Of a DNA stretch of 25,283 nucleotides, positions 15,201-23,319 are shown in pieces. The notes beneath the pieces were generated by a model. The model ran no database searches. It was not told where the DNA came from and saw only the letters and a program-made list of their open reading frames with translations. Source of the DNA: Bacteroidota bacterium (GTDB taxonomy: Bacteria; Bacteroidota; Bacteroidia; Flavobacteriales_F; PHOS-HE28); contig CAUJFM010000329.1 in NCBI GenBank assembly GCA_963169595.1, positions 1 to 25,283 of the forward strand. Direction: 5' to 3'. The stretch's first letter is position 1. Each line of letters opens with the position of its first letter. Made by a program: the position numbers and the translations under genes.

Positions 15201-16000
15201 ACCGCTTCAAACGACTTCTGCGTCCCCTGCTGATCGTGCTCGGCGTGCTGTGCGCCGTGGTGATCCTCGGCTTCGTGGAGCGCAGCAGCGAGCATGAGCC
15301 CATCACCGACCTGCGAGTGCTGGTGGATGGCGCGGCGGGCATGCACTTCATTGATGAGGAGGCGGTGCGCCGCGAGGTGCTTGACCAGGGTGTGGCCGTG
15401 ATGGGCGCACCGATGGGCGAAGTGGACATGCCGCGGATCGAGGACGCCTTGCGCAACATTCCGTGCGTGGCTGAAGCGGAGGCGTACCGCACCCTGGATG
15501 GTGTGCTGCATGTAAAGGTCCGGCAGCGCGAACCCATCGTCCGTGTGCTCAACAGAGATGGCAGTAGCTTCTACATCGACAAGGACGGTTGGACCATGCC
15601 CACCGACCCCGACTACACCGCCCGCGTGCTGGTGGTGACCGGTGCCTTGAACGAGCCGGGAGCGCGTGACGGTGTGTACGCGGTCCATGCCAATGACAGC
15701 CTGCGCGCAGTACAGCTCTCGGACGACATCCACCGGCTTGCCCTGTTCATCGGCAGCGACCCCCTCTGGGCCGCGCTCATCGACCAGGTCGTTGTCACGC
15801 GTGATGGCGAGTTCGAGCTCATCCCGCGTGTCGGCGGCCACCGCGTGCTCATCGGTGATGGGCGCGACCTCCAGCAACGTTTCGCCAAGTTGAAGCTCTT
15901 CTACGAGAAAGGCATCCCCCTCGCCGATTGGCGTCGCTACGACAGGCTGGACCTGCGCTACGCGGACCAGATCGTGTGCACCAAACGAACAACCCCCTAA
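15197..16000 (+). CDS. ftsQ: Cell division protein FtsQ
   Basis: A 267-residue bitopic protein. A short basic N-terminus (MNRFKRLLR) precedes one membrane segment (about 9-27), then a POTRA-like domain (about 37-110: LRVLVDGAAGMHFIDEEAV, DMPRIEDALRNIPCVAEAEAY, VLHVKVRQREPI) and a beta-rich domain that includes SFYIDKDGWTMP. FtsQ bridges FtsK/FtsA and the FtsL-FtsB/FtsW-FtsI complex. The call rests on domain order and position between murC and ftsA; FtsQ is poorly conserved. The start overlaps murC by 4 nt, and the stop is 15 nt before ftsA. Confidence 0.88.
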   Translation: MNRFKRLLRPLLIVLGVLCAVVILGFVERSSEHEPITDLRVLVDGAAGMHFIDEEAVRREVLDQGVAVMGAPMGEVDMPRIEDALRNIPCVAEAEAYRTLDGVLHVKVRQREPIVRVLNRDGSSFYIDKDGWTMPTDPDYTARVLVVTGALNEPGARDGVYAVHANDSLRAVQLSDDIHRLALFIGSDPLWAALIDQVVVTRDGEFELIPRVGGHRVLIGDGRDLQQRFAKLKLFYEKGIPLADWRRYDRLDLRYADQIVCTKRTTP

Positions 16001-16015
16001 CACTCCACACAGACC

Positions 16016-17317
16016 ATGGACCACAACCAAGACATCGTCGCGGGCCTCGACATAGGCACGACGAAGATCGCCTGCATCGTAGGGCGCAAGAACGAGCAGG
16101 GGAAGATCGAGATCCTCGGCATGGGCAAGTCCCGCAGCGACGGTGTCAGCCGCGGCGTCGTGTCCAACATCCAGCGCACCGTCGAAAGCATCATGGCCGC
16201 AGTGAAGATGGCCGAGGACAATGCCGGTGTGGACATCCGCCAGGTGAACGTCGGCATCGCCGGACAACACATCCGCAGCATGCAGCACCGCGGCATGAAG
16301 ATGCGCGAGAGCCTCGAGGAGGAGATCACCCAGCGCGACATCGACCAGCTGATCGAGGAGACCAACCGCCTGGTGATGCCTCCGGGGGAGGAGATCATCC
16401 ATGTGCTGCCGCAGGACTACATCGTGGACACCGAACAGGGCATCCGCGACCCGATCGGCATGAGCGGCATCCGCCTCGAGGCCAACTTTCACATCATCAG
16501 CGGACAGGTCACCGCCGCGCGTAACATCAACAAGTGCGTGCATCGCGCAGGCCTGGAGGTGACCGAGCTGGTGCTGGAGCCGCTGGCCAGTGCGGACGCC
16601 GTGCTCAGCGCCGAGGAGAAGGAGGCTGGTGTGGTGCTCGTGGACATTGGTGGTGGCACCACGGACATCGCCATCTTCTTCGACAACATCATCCGTCACA
16701 CCGCGGTCATCCCCTTTGGTGGCAATGTGGTCACGGAGGACATCCGCCAGGGCTGCGGCATCATGCGTGAGCAGGCCGAGCAGCTCAAGACGAAGTTCGG
16801 CAGTGCGCTGGCCTCGGAGAACAAGGAGAACGAGGTGGTGTGCATCCCTGGACTGCGCGGCCGCGACCCGAAGGAGATCAGCCTGCGCACGCTCGCCGAG
16901 ATCATCCAGAGCCGCATGGAGGAGATCCTCGAGCACGTGTACTTCGAGATCAAGAACTCCGGCATGGAGAAGCAGCTCATCGCCGGCATCGTGCTTACCG
17001 GTGGCGGCGCACAGCTGAAGCACCTCAAGCACCTCGTGGAACTGATGACCGGCATGAACACCCGCATCGGCTACCCGAACGAGCACATCGCGAAGAGCGC
17101 GGTGGAGGACGTCACGAGCCCGCTGCACGCCACGGGTGTCGGTCTGGTGATGAAGGGCTTCGACCACCTGGAGCGCCTGCGTGGCAAGATGGTGGACACG
17201 CGTGCCCCCCGCCCCGCCAAGGTGCCCGTGCGCGAGCACTCGAAGGGTCTGTTGAAAGGCCTGTTCGAGCGCATCGCCACCACCACGGACAACATCTTCA
17301 ACGAGGACGATAACTGA
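16016..17317 (+). CDS. ftsA: Cell division protein FtsA
   Basis: A 433-residue actin-fold protein that tethers FtsZ to the membrane. Seen: phosphate-1 loop GLDIGTTKIACIVG (9-22), the 1C domain region with VNVGIAGQHIRS and PPGEEIIHVLPQDYIVD, phosphate-2 VVLVDIGGGTTDIAIF, adenosine motif IVLTGGGAQLKHLKHL, and a C-terminal amphipathic membrane helix (SKGLLKGLFERIATT) after a basic/proline linker. Length and order are standard. It is separated from ftsQ by 15 nt and from ftsZ by 44 nt. Confidence 0.96.
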   Translation: MDHNQDIVAGLDIGTTKIACIVGRKNEQGKIEILGMGKSRSDGVSRGVVSNIQRTVESIMAAVKMAEDNAGVDIRQVNVGIAGQHIRSMQHRGMKMRESLEEEITQRDIDQLIEETNRLVMPPGEEIIHVLPQDYIVDTEQGIRDPIGMSGIRLEANFHIISGQVTAARNINKCVHRAGLEVTELVLEPLASADAVLSAEEKEAGVVLVDIGGGTTDIAIFFDNIIRHTAVIPFGGNVVTEDIRQGCGIMREQAEQLKTKFGSALASENKENEVVCIPGLRGRDPKEISLRTLAEIIQSRMEEILEHVYFEIKNSGMEKQLIAGIVLTGGGAQLKHLKHLVELMTGMNTRIGYPNEHIAKSAVEDVTSPLHATGVGLVMKGFDHLERLRGKMVDTRAPRPAKVPVREHSKGLLKGLFERIATTTDNIFNEDDN

Positions 17318-17361
17318 GCCCCACAGGCCCACTTTCAGACATTCCCAAAACCCCCACAGTC

Positions 17362-18957
17362 ATGAGATTCGAACTTCCCCAGGAGCTCGCATCGATCATC
17401 AAGGTGATCGGTGTCGGCGGTGGTGGCGGCAATGCCGTCAACCACATGTACCAGCAAGGCATCAATGGTGTCGACTTCATCATCTGCAACACCGACCGCC
17501 AGGCGCTCGATGTGAGCCCGGTGCCGGTGAAACTGCAGCTGGGTGTGGCCCTCACCGAAGGGCTGGGCGCCGGCTCCGTACCCGACCGCGGCAAGAGCGC
17601 CGTGCAGGAGAACCTGGATGAGGTCCGCTCCCTGCTCAGCACCCGCACCAAGATGGTCTTCATCACCGCCGGCATGGGTGGTGGAACGGGCACCGGTGCC
17701 GCTCCGGTGATCGCCTCCATCGCCCGCGAGATGGGCATCCTCACCGTGGGCATCGTCACCAGCCCCTTCCAGTGGGAAGGCCGCAAGCGCAAGCAGCAGG
17801 CCCTGGCGGGCATCGAGGAGATGCGTCAGGCCGTGGACACGCTCGTGGTGATCAACAACGATCGCCTGCGCGACCTTTTCGGGAACCTGTCCCTCGACAA
17901 CGCGTTCGAGCATGCGGACAACGTCCTCACCACCGCCGCCAAGGGCATCGTGGACATCATCTACAAGCCCGGCAAGGTGAACGTGGACTTCGAGGACGTG
18001 AAGACCGTGATGAGCGACAGCGGTGTCGCGATCATGGGCATGGCCGAGGCCGAAGGTGAGGACCGCGCCCTGCGCGCCGCCCACGAGGCCCTGTCCTCCC
18101 CACTGCTGAACGACAACGACATCAGCGGCGCCAAGTTCGTCCTGCTCAACGTGACACATGGCACGCGCGCCCTGTCCATGGATGAGATGTCGGAGATCAC
18201 CGACCACATCCAGGATGCGGCCGGCAGCACCGCCGATGTGATCTGGGGTTACGGCCGTGATGAGTCCCTGGGCGATCGCATCCGCATCACCGTCATCGCC
18301 ACCGGGTTCCAGTCCACCGGGCTCGAGGCCGTGGGTGCTGCGCCGCGCAACGAGCGGGTCATCATCCCGCTGGATGCCGACCGTCCCACGATGATCACGC
18401 AGCCGATCGTGAACCCGGTGCAGGTGAGCGCCCCGGCCGCTCCGGTACCGCCGCCCGCCGTTCCGGCCTTTGAGGAGCCCTACCTGAAGCAGGTGGAGGT
18501 GAAGCCCGAACCCGTGGCCCAGGCCCCGGCGGCGCCCCAGGCCGTGATCCCCCTGGATTTCGACCTGCCCGCTCCCCGCGTGGTGGAGCCCGCGCCCGCT
18601 CCGGTCAAGGAGGAGAAGGTCACCTTCAACCTCTACGATGAGACGCCGGCTGCTGCTGTGCCGACGCGCCCCGAAGTGACCGAGGCCCGCCTCACCCAGA
18701 GCGAGCACCAGGCCCGCGTGGAGGAGCGCCTCGCCCGCATGCGCGAGGTGAGCCAGAAGCTGCGCACGCCGAACGGGCTCAATGACATGGAGCGTGAGCC
18801 CGCGTACAAGCGCAAGAACATCCAGATCACCGACATGCAGCACAGCACGGATTCGACCGTGAGCCGTTACACGCTGAGCGAGGAGACCGATGAGAACGGT
18901 GAGCGCCGCGTGGAGCTGAAGCGCAACAACCCGTACCTGCACGACAACGTGGATTGA
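17362..18957 (+). CDS. ftsZ: Cell division GTPase FtsZ
   Basis: A 531-residue tubulin homologue forming the Z ring. GTP-binding: IGVGGGGGNAVNHM (16-29), tubulin signature GGGTGTG (106-112), and the T7 synergy loop NVDFED (207-212) that completes the neighbour's GTPase site. The globular part ends near residue 320. It is followed by a long Pro/Ala/Glu-rich linker (about 340-440) and a second charged stretch (VEERLARMREVSQKLRTP), then the conserved C-terminal peptide NPYLHDNVD. That ending is typical of Bacteroidota and replaces the E. coli peptide that binds FtsA and ZipA. FtsZ here is about 150 residues longer than the E. coli protein because of the linker. Confidence 0.97.
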   Translation: MRFELPQELASIIKVIGVGGGGGNAVNHMYQQGINGVDFIICNTDRQALDVSPVPVKLQLGVALTEGLGAGSVPDRGKSAVQENLDEVRSLLSTRTKMVFITAGMGGGTGTGAAPVIASIAREMGILTVGIVTSPFQWEGRKRKQQALAGIEEMRQAVDTLVVINNDRLRDLFGNLSLDNAFEHADNVLTTAAKGIVDIIYKPGKVNVDFEDVKTVMSDSGVAIMGMAEAEGEDRALRAAHEALSSPLLNDNDISGAKFVLLNVTHGTRALSMDEMSEITDHIQDAAGSTADVIWGYGRDESLGDRIRITVIATGFQSTGLEAVGAAPRNERVIIPLDADRPTMITQPIVNPVQVSAPAAPVPPPAVPAFEEPYLKQVEVKPEPVAQAPAAPQAVIPLDFDLPAPRVVEPAPAPVKEEKVTFNLYDETPAAAVPTRPEVTEARLTQSEHQARVEERLARMREVSQKLRTPNGLNDMEREPAYKRKNIQITDMQHSTDSTVSRYTLSEETDENGERRVELKRNNPYLHDNVD

Positions 18958-18987
18958 TCGGTCCCGCCCACACGACAACCGCACGCC

Positions 18988-19443
18988 ATGGAACTCCAAC
19001 AGCGCATCGATGCCGACATCAAGGCCGCCATGCTGGCCCGTGACAAGGACCGCCTGAACGCGTTGCGCGCGATCAAGAGCGCCATCCTCCTCGAGCTGAC
19101 CAAGGAAGGTGGAGGCGCTACGCTGGATGAGGCCGTGGGCCTGCGCATCCTGCAGAAGCTGCACAAGCAGCGGCAGGAGAGCGCCGCGATCTATCACCAG
19201 CAGGGACGCGCCGACCTGGCCACCGAGGAGGAGGCCCAGGCCGCGGTGATCGAGGCCTACCTGCCCAAGCGCATGGACACCGCCGCACTGGAGGAGGCCA
19301 TCGTGGCCCTGATCGGTGAACTCGGTGTGAGCGACATGAAGGGCATGGGCCGTGTCATGGGCGAGGCCAACAAACGGTTCGCCGGACAGGCGGACGGAGC
19401 ACAGGTCGCGGCACTCGTGAAGAAGCTGCTCAGTGGGGGCTGA
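18988..19443 (+). CDS. GatB/YqeY-domain protein
   Basis: A 151-residue cytoplasmic helical protein matching the YqeY family: ELQQRIDADIKAAMLARDKDRLNALRAIKSAI at the start, then ESAAIYHQQGRADLATEEEAQAAVIEAYLPKRM, and a C-terminal DMKGMGRVMGEANKRFAGQADG. The same fold forms the tail domain of GatB, which binds tRNA, and stand-alone YqeY proteins have no firmly known role. It lies 30 nt after ftsZ on the same strand and is the last gene of the run before a hairpin terminator, an arrangement seen in other Bacteroidota. Confidence 0.9.
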   Translation: MELQQRIDADIKAAMLARDKDRLNALRAIKSAILLELTKEGGGATLDEAVGLRILQKLHKQRQESAAIYHQQGRADLATEEEAQAAVIEAYLPKRMDTAALEEAIVALIGELGVSDMKGMGRVMGEANKRFAGQADGAQVAALVKKLLSGG

Positions 19444-19467
19444 GCCGCGTAGCGAACGCGACAGATG

Positions 19468-19495
19468 GAAGGCGCGGCCGAAAGGGCGCGCCTTC
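19468..19495. terminator. Hairpin between yqeY-like gene and convergent regulator gene
   Basis: GAAGGCGCG at 19468-19476 pairs with CGCGCCTTC at 19487-19495, a 9-bp GC-rich stem around a 10-nt loop. It lies in the 65-nt gap between the stop of the yqeY-like gene and the stop of the convergent response regulator, so it could end transcription from both sides. There is no run of T after the stem, so it is an atypical intrinsic terminator. Confidence 0.6.
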
Positions 19496-19508
19496 TGCGT
19501 TCAGGGCC

Positions 19509-20210
19509 TCACCGGTCGATCACCAGCTTGAAGCCCACGCCGTGCACGTTCACGATCTGCACCTTGGGGTCGAGCTTCAGGTACTTCCGCAGCCGGCTGA
19601 TGAACACGTCCAGACTGCGGCCCAGGAAGTAGGTGTCATCGCCCCACACCATGTTCAGCACCAGTTCGCGGGGCAGCACCTGGTCGGCATGCAGGCACAA
19701 CAGGCGCAGCACTTCGGCCTCCTTCTTCGTGAGCTTGCGCTCCTCCGTGGGGTGGCTCAGCATCAGGTTTCGGTGGTCGAAGGTGTAGTCGCCCACCTCG
19801 AAGCGGTCGCGTTCGCGGGCATCCTCCTCCCTTCCCTGTGTGCGCCGCAGGATGGCCTCGATGCGCAGGATGAGCTCCTCGTGGCTGAAGGGCTTGGTGA
19901 GGTAATCGTCGCCACCGGCCTTGAAGCCGGCGATGCGGTCTTCGGTCTGGCTCTTGGCCGTGAGGAACACGATGGGCACCTGTGCGTTCACCAGCCGGAT
20001 GTCCTCCGCCAGGCTGAAGCCGTCCTTCTGCGGCAGCATCACGTCCAGCACGCACAGGTCGTACGGCTGTTCGTTGAACTTGCGGAGACCCTCCTTGCCA
20101 TCACGGCACAGATGCACCGTGTAGCCACGCCGTTTGAGGGCGTCCTGGATCACGAAGCCGAGGTTGAGGTCGTCCTCCACCAACAGGATGTTCGCCTTGC
20201 GTTCGCTCAT
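19509..20210 (-). CDS. OmpR-family response regulator (RprY-like)
   Basis: A 233-residue two-domain regulator. The receiver domain (about 7-120) has the acidic pair EDD (12-14), phospho-acceptor Asp56 in VLDVMLP, Thr84 and Lys106 (DDYLTKPFS). The C-terminal winged-helix domain (about 135-230) carries RKLTKKEAEVLRLLC, RSLDVFISRLRKYL and the wing VHGVGFKLV. It sits 20 nt downstream of the sensor kinase on the same strand, so the two are a cognate pair in one transcript. The pair resembles RprX/RprY of Bacteroidota in size and order; the signal and targets cannot be read here. Confidence 0.93.
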   Translation of the reverse strand: MSERKANILLVEDDLNLGFVIQDALKRRGYTVHLCRDGKEGLRKFNEQPYDLCVLDVMLPQKDGFSLAEDIRLVNAQVPIVFLTAKSQTEDRIAGFKAGGDDYLTKPFSHEELILRIEAILRRTQGREEDARERDRFEVGDYTFDHRNLMLSHPTEERKLTKKEAEVLRLLCLHADQVLPRELVLNMVWGDDTYFLGRSLDVFISRLRKYLKLDPKVQIVNVHGVGFKLVIDR

Positions 20211-20230
20211 GGGTCCGTTGTGGTGTTCGG

Positions 20231-21556
20231 TCAGTGGGCCAAGGGCAATGAAAGGGTGAAGGTGCTCCCTTGGCCCGGTTCGCTCTGCACAGCGATGCCG
20301 CCCTTGTGTGCATGGGCGATCTGCTGCACGTAATGCAGGCCAAGGCCGAAACCCTTCACGTTGTGCACGTTGCCGGTGTGCACCCGGTAGAATCGCTCAA
20401 AGATGTGCTTGATGTCCTCCTTGCGGATGCCGATGCCCTGGTCCTTCACCATCAGCAGGAACTCCCCGCCCCGGCTCAGCGTGCGCAGTTCGATCGTGGA
20501 GTCATCGTGGCCGTACTTCAAGGCGTTGTCGAGCAGGTTCGTCACCACGTTGGTCAGGTGCATGCGGTCGCCGGTCACCGTGCAGGCAGCGGCCTCCAAT
20601 GCCAACACCAGCTTCACGCGCCGTTCGGCCAAAGGCAGCGCGAAGTGGTCGGCCACCTCGCGGGACACCTGGTGCATGTCCACCGGTTCATGCTTCAGGG
20701 CGAGCTCGTCCTTGTCGAGCGTGGCGAGCTGGAGCACACGTTCCACCTGGTTCCTGAGGCGCTCGTTCTCCGTGCGGATGATGCGTGCGTAGGCCTGCAG
20801 GCGCTCGGGCTCCTGTACGATCCCCGGGTCGCTGAGGACCTCGCTGCTCAGAGCGATGGTGCTGATCGGGGTCTTCAGCTCGTGGGTCATGTTGCCGATG
20901 AAGTCGTTCTTCATCTCGCTGAGCTTCTTCTGCTTCAGGATCACCCATACGCTGTAGGCGAAGAAGGAGAACACGATCAGGGTGACCACGGCCGGGAAGA
21001 TCCAGGTCCATCCGCCGAGCTGTTCCTCCTCCCACAGGCTGCTGCTGCGCTGCGGGAAATAGACCCCGAAGTAGTGACCGTCCTTGTCCAGGGTGAGCAG
21101 CGTCGAGTGCCGGATGGTATCGGTCTTCAGGGTGTCGAACGACACGTAGTTCCCGTAGACCACGCTGTCCGTGAAGCAGTCGTAGATGCCGTACTCGAAG
21201 TCCTCCTGGATGTTGCGCCGGCTGAACTCCTTGCGCAGGAGCGACTCCAGCAGGTAGGGGTGAAGCGTGTCGTTGATGGTGACCACGAAGTAGTTGGGCC
21301 GCTCCTGCTTCACCGCATCATACAGGTCGCTGGGGTCCTTGGTGATGGAGAGGATCTGCTCGGTCACATCGGTGAGCGCGATGATCACCCGGTCGTTGAA
21401 CTGCTTCTCCAGCTGTTGGGCCCGCTCCCGGTTCAGGGCGACCTGCTCGCTGCGGTAGTGGGAGGCCTGTCGCAACCAGAGCAGCTGGATGACGACCACG
21501 CCGATCACGCTCAGCGTGGCCAGCAGCATCAGCGTCCCGATCGCCTTGCGTCCCAT
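20231..21556 (-). CDS. Membrane sensor histidine kinase (RprX-like)
   Basis: A 441-residue kinase. Two membrane segments (about 7-29 and 185-207) flank a periplasmic sensor of about 155 residues that contains NYFVVTINDTLHPYLLESLLRKEFSRR, with no recognised ligand motif. There is no obvious HAMP. The dimerisation domain has the H-box NMTHELKTPIST (His225). The ATPase has the N-box NLLDNALKYG, G1 KDQGIGI, F-box FERFYRV and G2 GFGLGLHYV. The first gene of the pair, its promoter lies in the short gap to the divergent glycosyltransferase gene. Phosphotransfer to the downstream regulator is inferred from adjacency. Confidence 0.93.
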   Translation of the reverse strand: MGRKAIGTLMLLATLSVIGVVVIQLLWLRQASHYRSEQVALNRERAQQLEKQFNDRVIIALTDVTEQILSITKDPSDLYDAVKQERPNYFVVTINDTLHPYLLESLLRKEFSRRNIQEDFEYGIYDCFTDSVVYGNYVSFDTLKTDTIRHSTLLTLDKDGHYFGVYFPQRSSSLWEEEQLGGWTWIFPAVVTLIVFSFFAYSVWVILKQKKLSEMKNDFIGNMTHELKTPISTIALSSEVLSDPGIVQEPERLQAYARIIRTENERLRNQVERVLQLATLDKDELALKHEPVDMHQVSREVADHFALPLAERRVKLVLALEAAACTVTGDRMHLTNVVTNLLDNALKYGHDDSTIELRTLSRGGEFLLMVKDQGIGIRKEDIKHIFERFYRVHTGNVHNVKGFGLGLHYVQQIAHAHKGGIAVQSEPGQGSTFTLSLPLAH

Positions 21557-21566
21557 GGTACGAATG

Positions 21567-21574
21567 CAATTTTA
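21567..21574 (-). promoter_or_regulatory. Candidate -7 element for the sensor-kinase operon
   Basis: On the minus strand this reads TAAAATTG, seven of eight matches to TAnnTTTG, ending 10 nt before the kinase ATG. The leader would be very short. No -33 element is obvious in the 79-nt divergent gap, so this is only a candidate. Confidence 0.3.
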
Positions 21575-21616
21575 CGCCGGTCCGGTGCGTGGGCCGGTAT
21601 CCATTAACAAGGCTTT

Positions 21617-21624
21617 TACTTTCG
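21617..21624 (+). promoter_or_regulatory. Candidate -7 element for the glycosyltransferase gene
   Basis: TACTTTCG, seven of eight matches to TAnnTTTG and identical to the octamer before mraZ, ends 11 nt before the ATG at 21636. It lies in a local AT-richer patch (CATTAACAAGGCTTTTAC). A -33 element is not clear. Confidence 0.4.
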
Positions 21625-21635
21625 TCGCGCCCAAC

Positions 21636-23222
21636 ATGAGCCCACTCGCGTTCCGTCTTTCCCTGCTGGCCATCGTGGTGGTGGTCGCGTTCGGGGCCGT
21701 GCTCGATGTCATGGAGGTGGATGCGGCGCAGTATGCCGCCATGTCCGCCGATCTGCTCCGGCAGGACAATTGGCTCACCTTCTACCATCGCGGCGAGGAT
21801 TACCTGGACAAACCCCCGCTCTTGTTCTGGTTGTCAGCGCTGTCGTTCAAGGTGTTCGGGGTCCATAACTGGAGCTACAAGCTGCCCAGCATCCTGTTCG
21901 CCTTCCTGGGCTTGTTCAGCACCTACCGCTTCACGCGGATGTTCCATGGTGTGGACGTGGCGCGGAGGGCCGTGCTCATGCTGGGGAGCAGTGCGGCGTT
22001 CCTGCTCATGACCAACGATATCCGCTGCGACACCATCCTCACCGGTTCGGTCATCACCGCGATCTGGGCGGGTGCCGCATGGCTGGTGGAACGACGGTGG
22101 TGGCAGTTGGTCGTGCTGGCGGCGGCGGTCGCGTCCGGCATGTTGGTGAAAGGACCGATGGGTGCCGTGGCCCCCGTGCTCGCCTTGGGCGGTCATGTGG
22201 CGCTCACCCGCCAGTGGAGCGTGCTTCGGGACCCGCGTTGGCTGGTCGTTCTCCCGCTGGTGGCCCTGGCGCTGGTGCCCATGTGCATCGGGCTCTACGA
22301 GCAGTTCGGCATGCATGGGCTGCGCTTCTACTTCTGGGAGCAGAGCTTCGGCCGCATCACCGGGGAGAACCGTTGGAAGGATGATTCTTCGGTGCTGTAT
22401 TTCACCCACGAGGTGGTGTGGCAGTTGTTGCCGTGGACCCTCTTCGTCCTCCTGGGTGTCTGGAGCGCCTTGAAGGCCATCATCCGTGGCCAGCGGCTGC
22501 CGGAGTACATCTCCATCTCGGGTGCGATGCTTGTGCTCATCGCCTTGTCGCTTTCGCAGTTCAAGCTGCCCCACTACCTGTATGTCATCGTTCCCTTGTT
22601 CGCGGTCCTCGGTGCGTGCGCCTGGTCCGATGCTCCACCGCGCTGGCTGCGTTACGCCCATGTGGGCGTCGTGGTACTGCTCATCATGGCCGCTTTCTGG
22701 TTGGACCGCTGGGCCTTTCCCGGCGATGATCGCTGGTGGGCCATCGGGCTTGTGTTCCTGCCTGCCGCGGTCGCACTGTTCCATGTTGTTCGCAGATCCA
22801 GGGTGCCCCTCTTCCAGGCCAGCTTCGTGGGGATGATCGGCGTCGGACTGGTGATGAATGCGGGTATCTATCCATCCATCCTGGCCTACCAGGCGAATGC
22901 GCAGGCCGGCAAATGGGCCGCGGCGAGGGAGCTCACGCCCGGTCGTTTCATCAGCGTAGGGGTGGGCGGTACGGCCCTCGATCATTACGCCGGAGGGACC
23001 GTCCCCTACATGCACGATGCCAGCGGACTCGAAGGGCCGCCATCACCCGGTGCGGTCATCTACACGGATGAGCAGGGACGGAGCAGCGTCCAGAACCGTG
23101 GATACCAACCGGTACGGGTGGTCGAACTGGTGAACTACCCGGTGCAGTTGCTCGGGCTGGAGTTCCTGGATCCCCGACAGCGCGAGCGCACATTGCAGAA
23201 GCGGTTCCTGCTGGAGTTCTGA
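21636..23222 (+). CDS. ArnT/GT39-like membrane glycosyltransferase
   Basis: A 528-residue protein with about eleven hydrophobic helices, of the dolichyl-phosphate-mannose mannosyltransferase / ArnT superfamily. These enzymes move a sugar from a lipid-phosphate carrier to lipid A, protein or polymer on the outer face of the inner membrane. The first loop holds MEVDAAQYAAMSADLL, where the usual Asp-Glu pair is Asp-Ala, then WLTFYHRGEDYLDKPPLLFWL, with the DKPP motif characteristic of the group, and later VKGPMG and QFKLPHYLYVIVPL. Acceptor and sugar are unknown. I chose ATG 21636 because the frame upstream (to 21489) runs into the divergent kinase gene and encodes a polar, unlike extension. It is divergent from the kinase gene. 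Confidence 0.85.
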   Translation: MSPLAFRLSLLAIVVVVAFGAVLDVMEVDAAQYAAMSADLLRQDNWLTFYHRGEDYLDKPPLLFWLSALSFKVFGVHNWSYKLPSILFAFLGLFSTYRFTRMFHGVDVARRAVLMLGSSAAFLLMTNDIRCDTILTGSVITAIWAGAAWLVERRWWQLVVLAAAVASGMLVKGPMGAVAPVLALGGHVALTRQWSVLRDPRWLVVLPLVALALVPMCIGLYEQFGMHGLRFYFWEQSFGRITGENRWKDDSSVLYFTHEVVWQLLPWTLFVLLGVWSALKAIIRGQRLPEYISISGAMLVLIALSLSQFKLPHYLYVIVPLFAVLGACAWSDAPPRWLRYAHVGVVVLLIMAAFWLDRWAFPGDDRWWAIGLVFLPAAVALFHVVRRSRVPLFQASFVGMIGVGLVMNAGIYPSILAYQANAQAGKWAAARELTPGRFISVGVGGTALDHYAGGTVPYMHDASGLEGPPSPGAVIYTDEQGRSSVQNRGYQPVRVVELVNYPVQLLGLEFLDPRQRERTLQKRFLLEF

Positions 23223-23223
23223 C

Positions 23224-23247
23224 CCTGGTGAACCTTTTTTAACCAGG
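23224..23247. terminator. Weak inverted repeat after the glycosyltransferase gene
   Basis: CCTGGT (23224-23229) pairs with ACCAGG (23242-23247), starting two bases after the stop codon. A run of six T (23235-23240) lies in the loop rather than after the stem, so this is not a standard intrinsic terminator on either strand. It may still slow or end transcription before the next gene. Confidence 0.3.
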
Positions 23248-23253
23248 TGCTGT

Positions 23254-23261
23254 TATCTTTT
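23254..23261 (+). promoter_or_regulatory. Candidate -7 element for the repeat-protein gene
   Basis: TATCTTTT matches TAnnTTTG at seven of eight positions. It lies 58 nt before the ATG at 23320, in the 97-nt gap after the glycosyltransferase gene. Transcription would start near 23268, giving a leader of about 50 nt that includes part of the inverted repeat at 23262-23294. No -33 element stands out. Confidence 0.35.
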
Positions 23262-23294
23262 CGTTCCGTCCATTCCGATGGGCTGAACGGAACG
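23262..23294. repeat. Inverted repeat ahead of the repeat-protein gene
   Basis: CGTTCCGT (23262-23269) is perfectly complementary to ACGGAACG (23287-23294). Inside, CCAT (23270-23273) and ATGG (23278-23281) also pair around a TCCG loop. Together they could form a 12-bp stem with a 5-nt bulge (23282-23286). It directly follows the candidate -7 element and ends 25 nt before the start codon. It could be an operator or a folded leader; neither class is recognised. Confidence 0.5.
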
Positions 23295-23319
23295 ACCAGA
23301 AACCCAACCCCCTACATCC

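Noticed and set aside
14987..17332. 781-codon open frame on the minus strand opposite murC-ftsQ-ftsA
   Set aside because: It lies wholly antisense to three well-supported genes. Its His/Val/Leu/Asp-rich composition is the usual antisense shadow of high-GC coding sequence, with no domain recognised.
17335..19197. 620-codon open frame on the minus strand opposite ftsZ
   Set aside because: Antisense to a gene with full tubulin motifs; no independent protein features.
20270..21607. 445-codon open frame on the plus strand opposite the sensor kinase
   Set aside because: The minus-strand kinase has all H, N, G1, F and G2 motifs; the plus frame has none.
21489..21635. Extended N-terminus for the glycosyltransferase
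   Set aside because: It would overlap the start of the divergent kinase gene and cover the promoter gap; the added residues are unlike the family.
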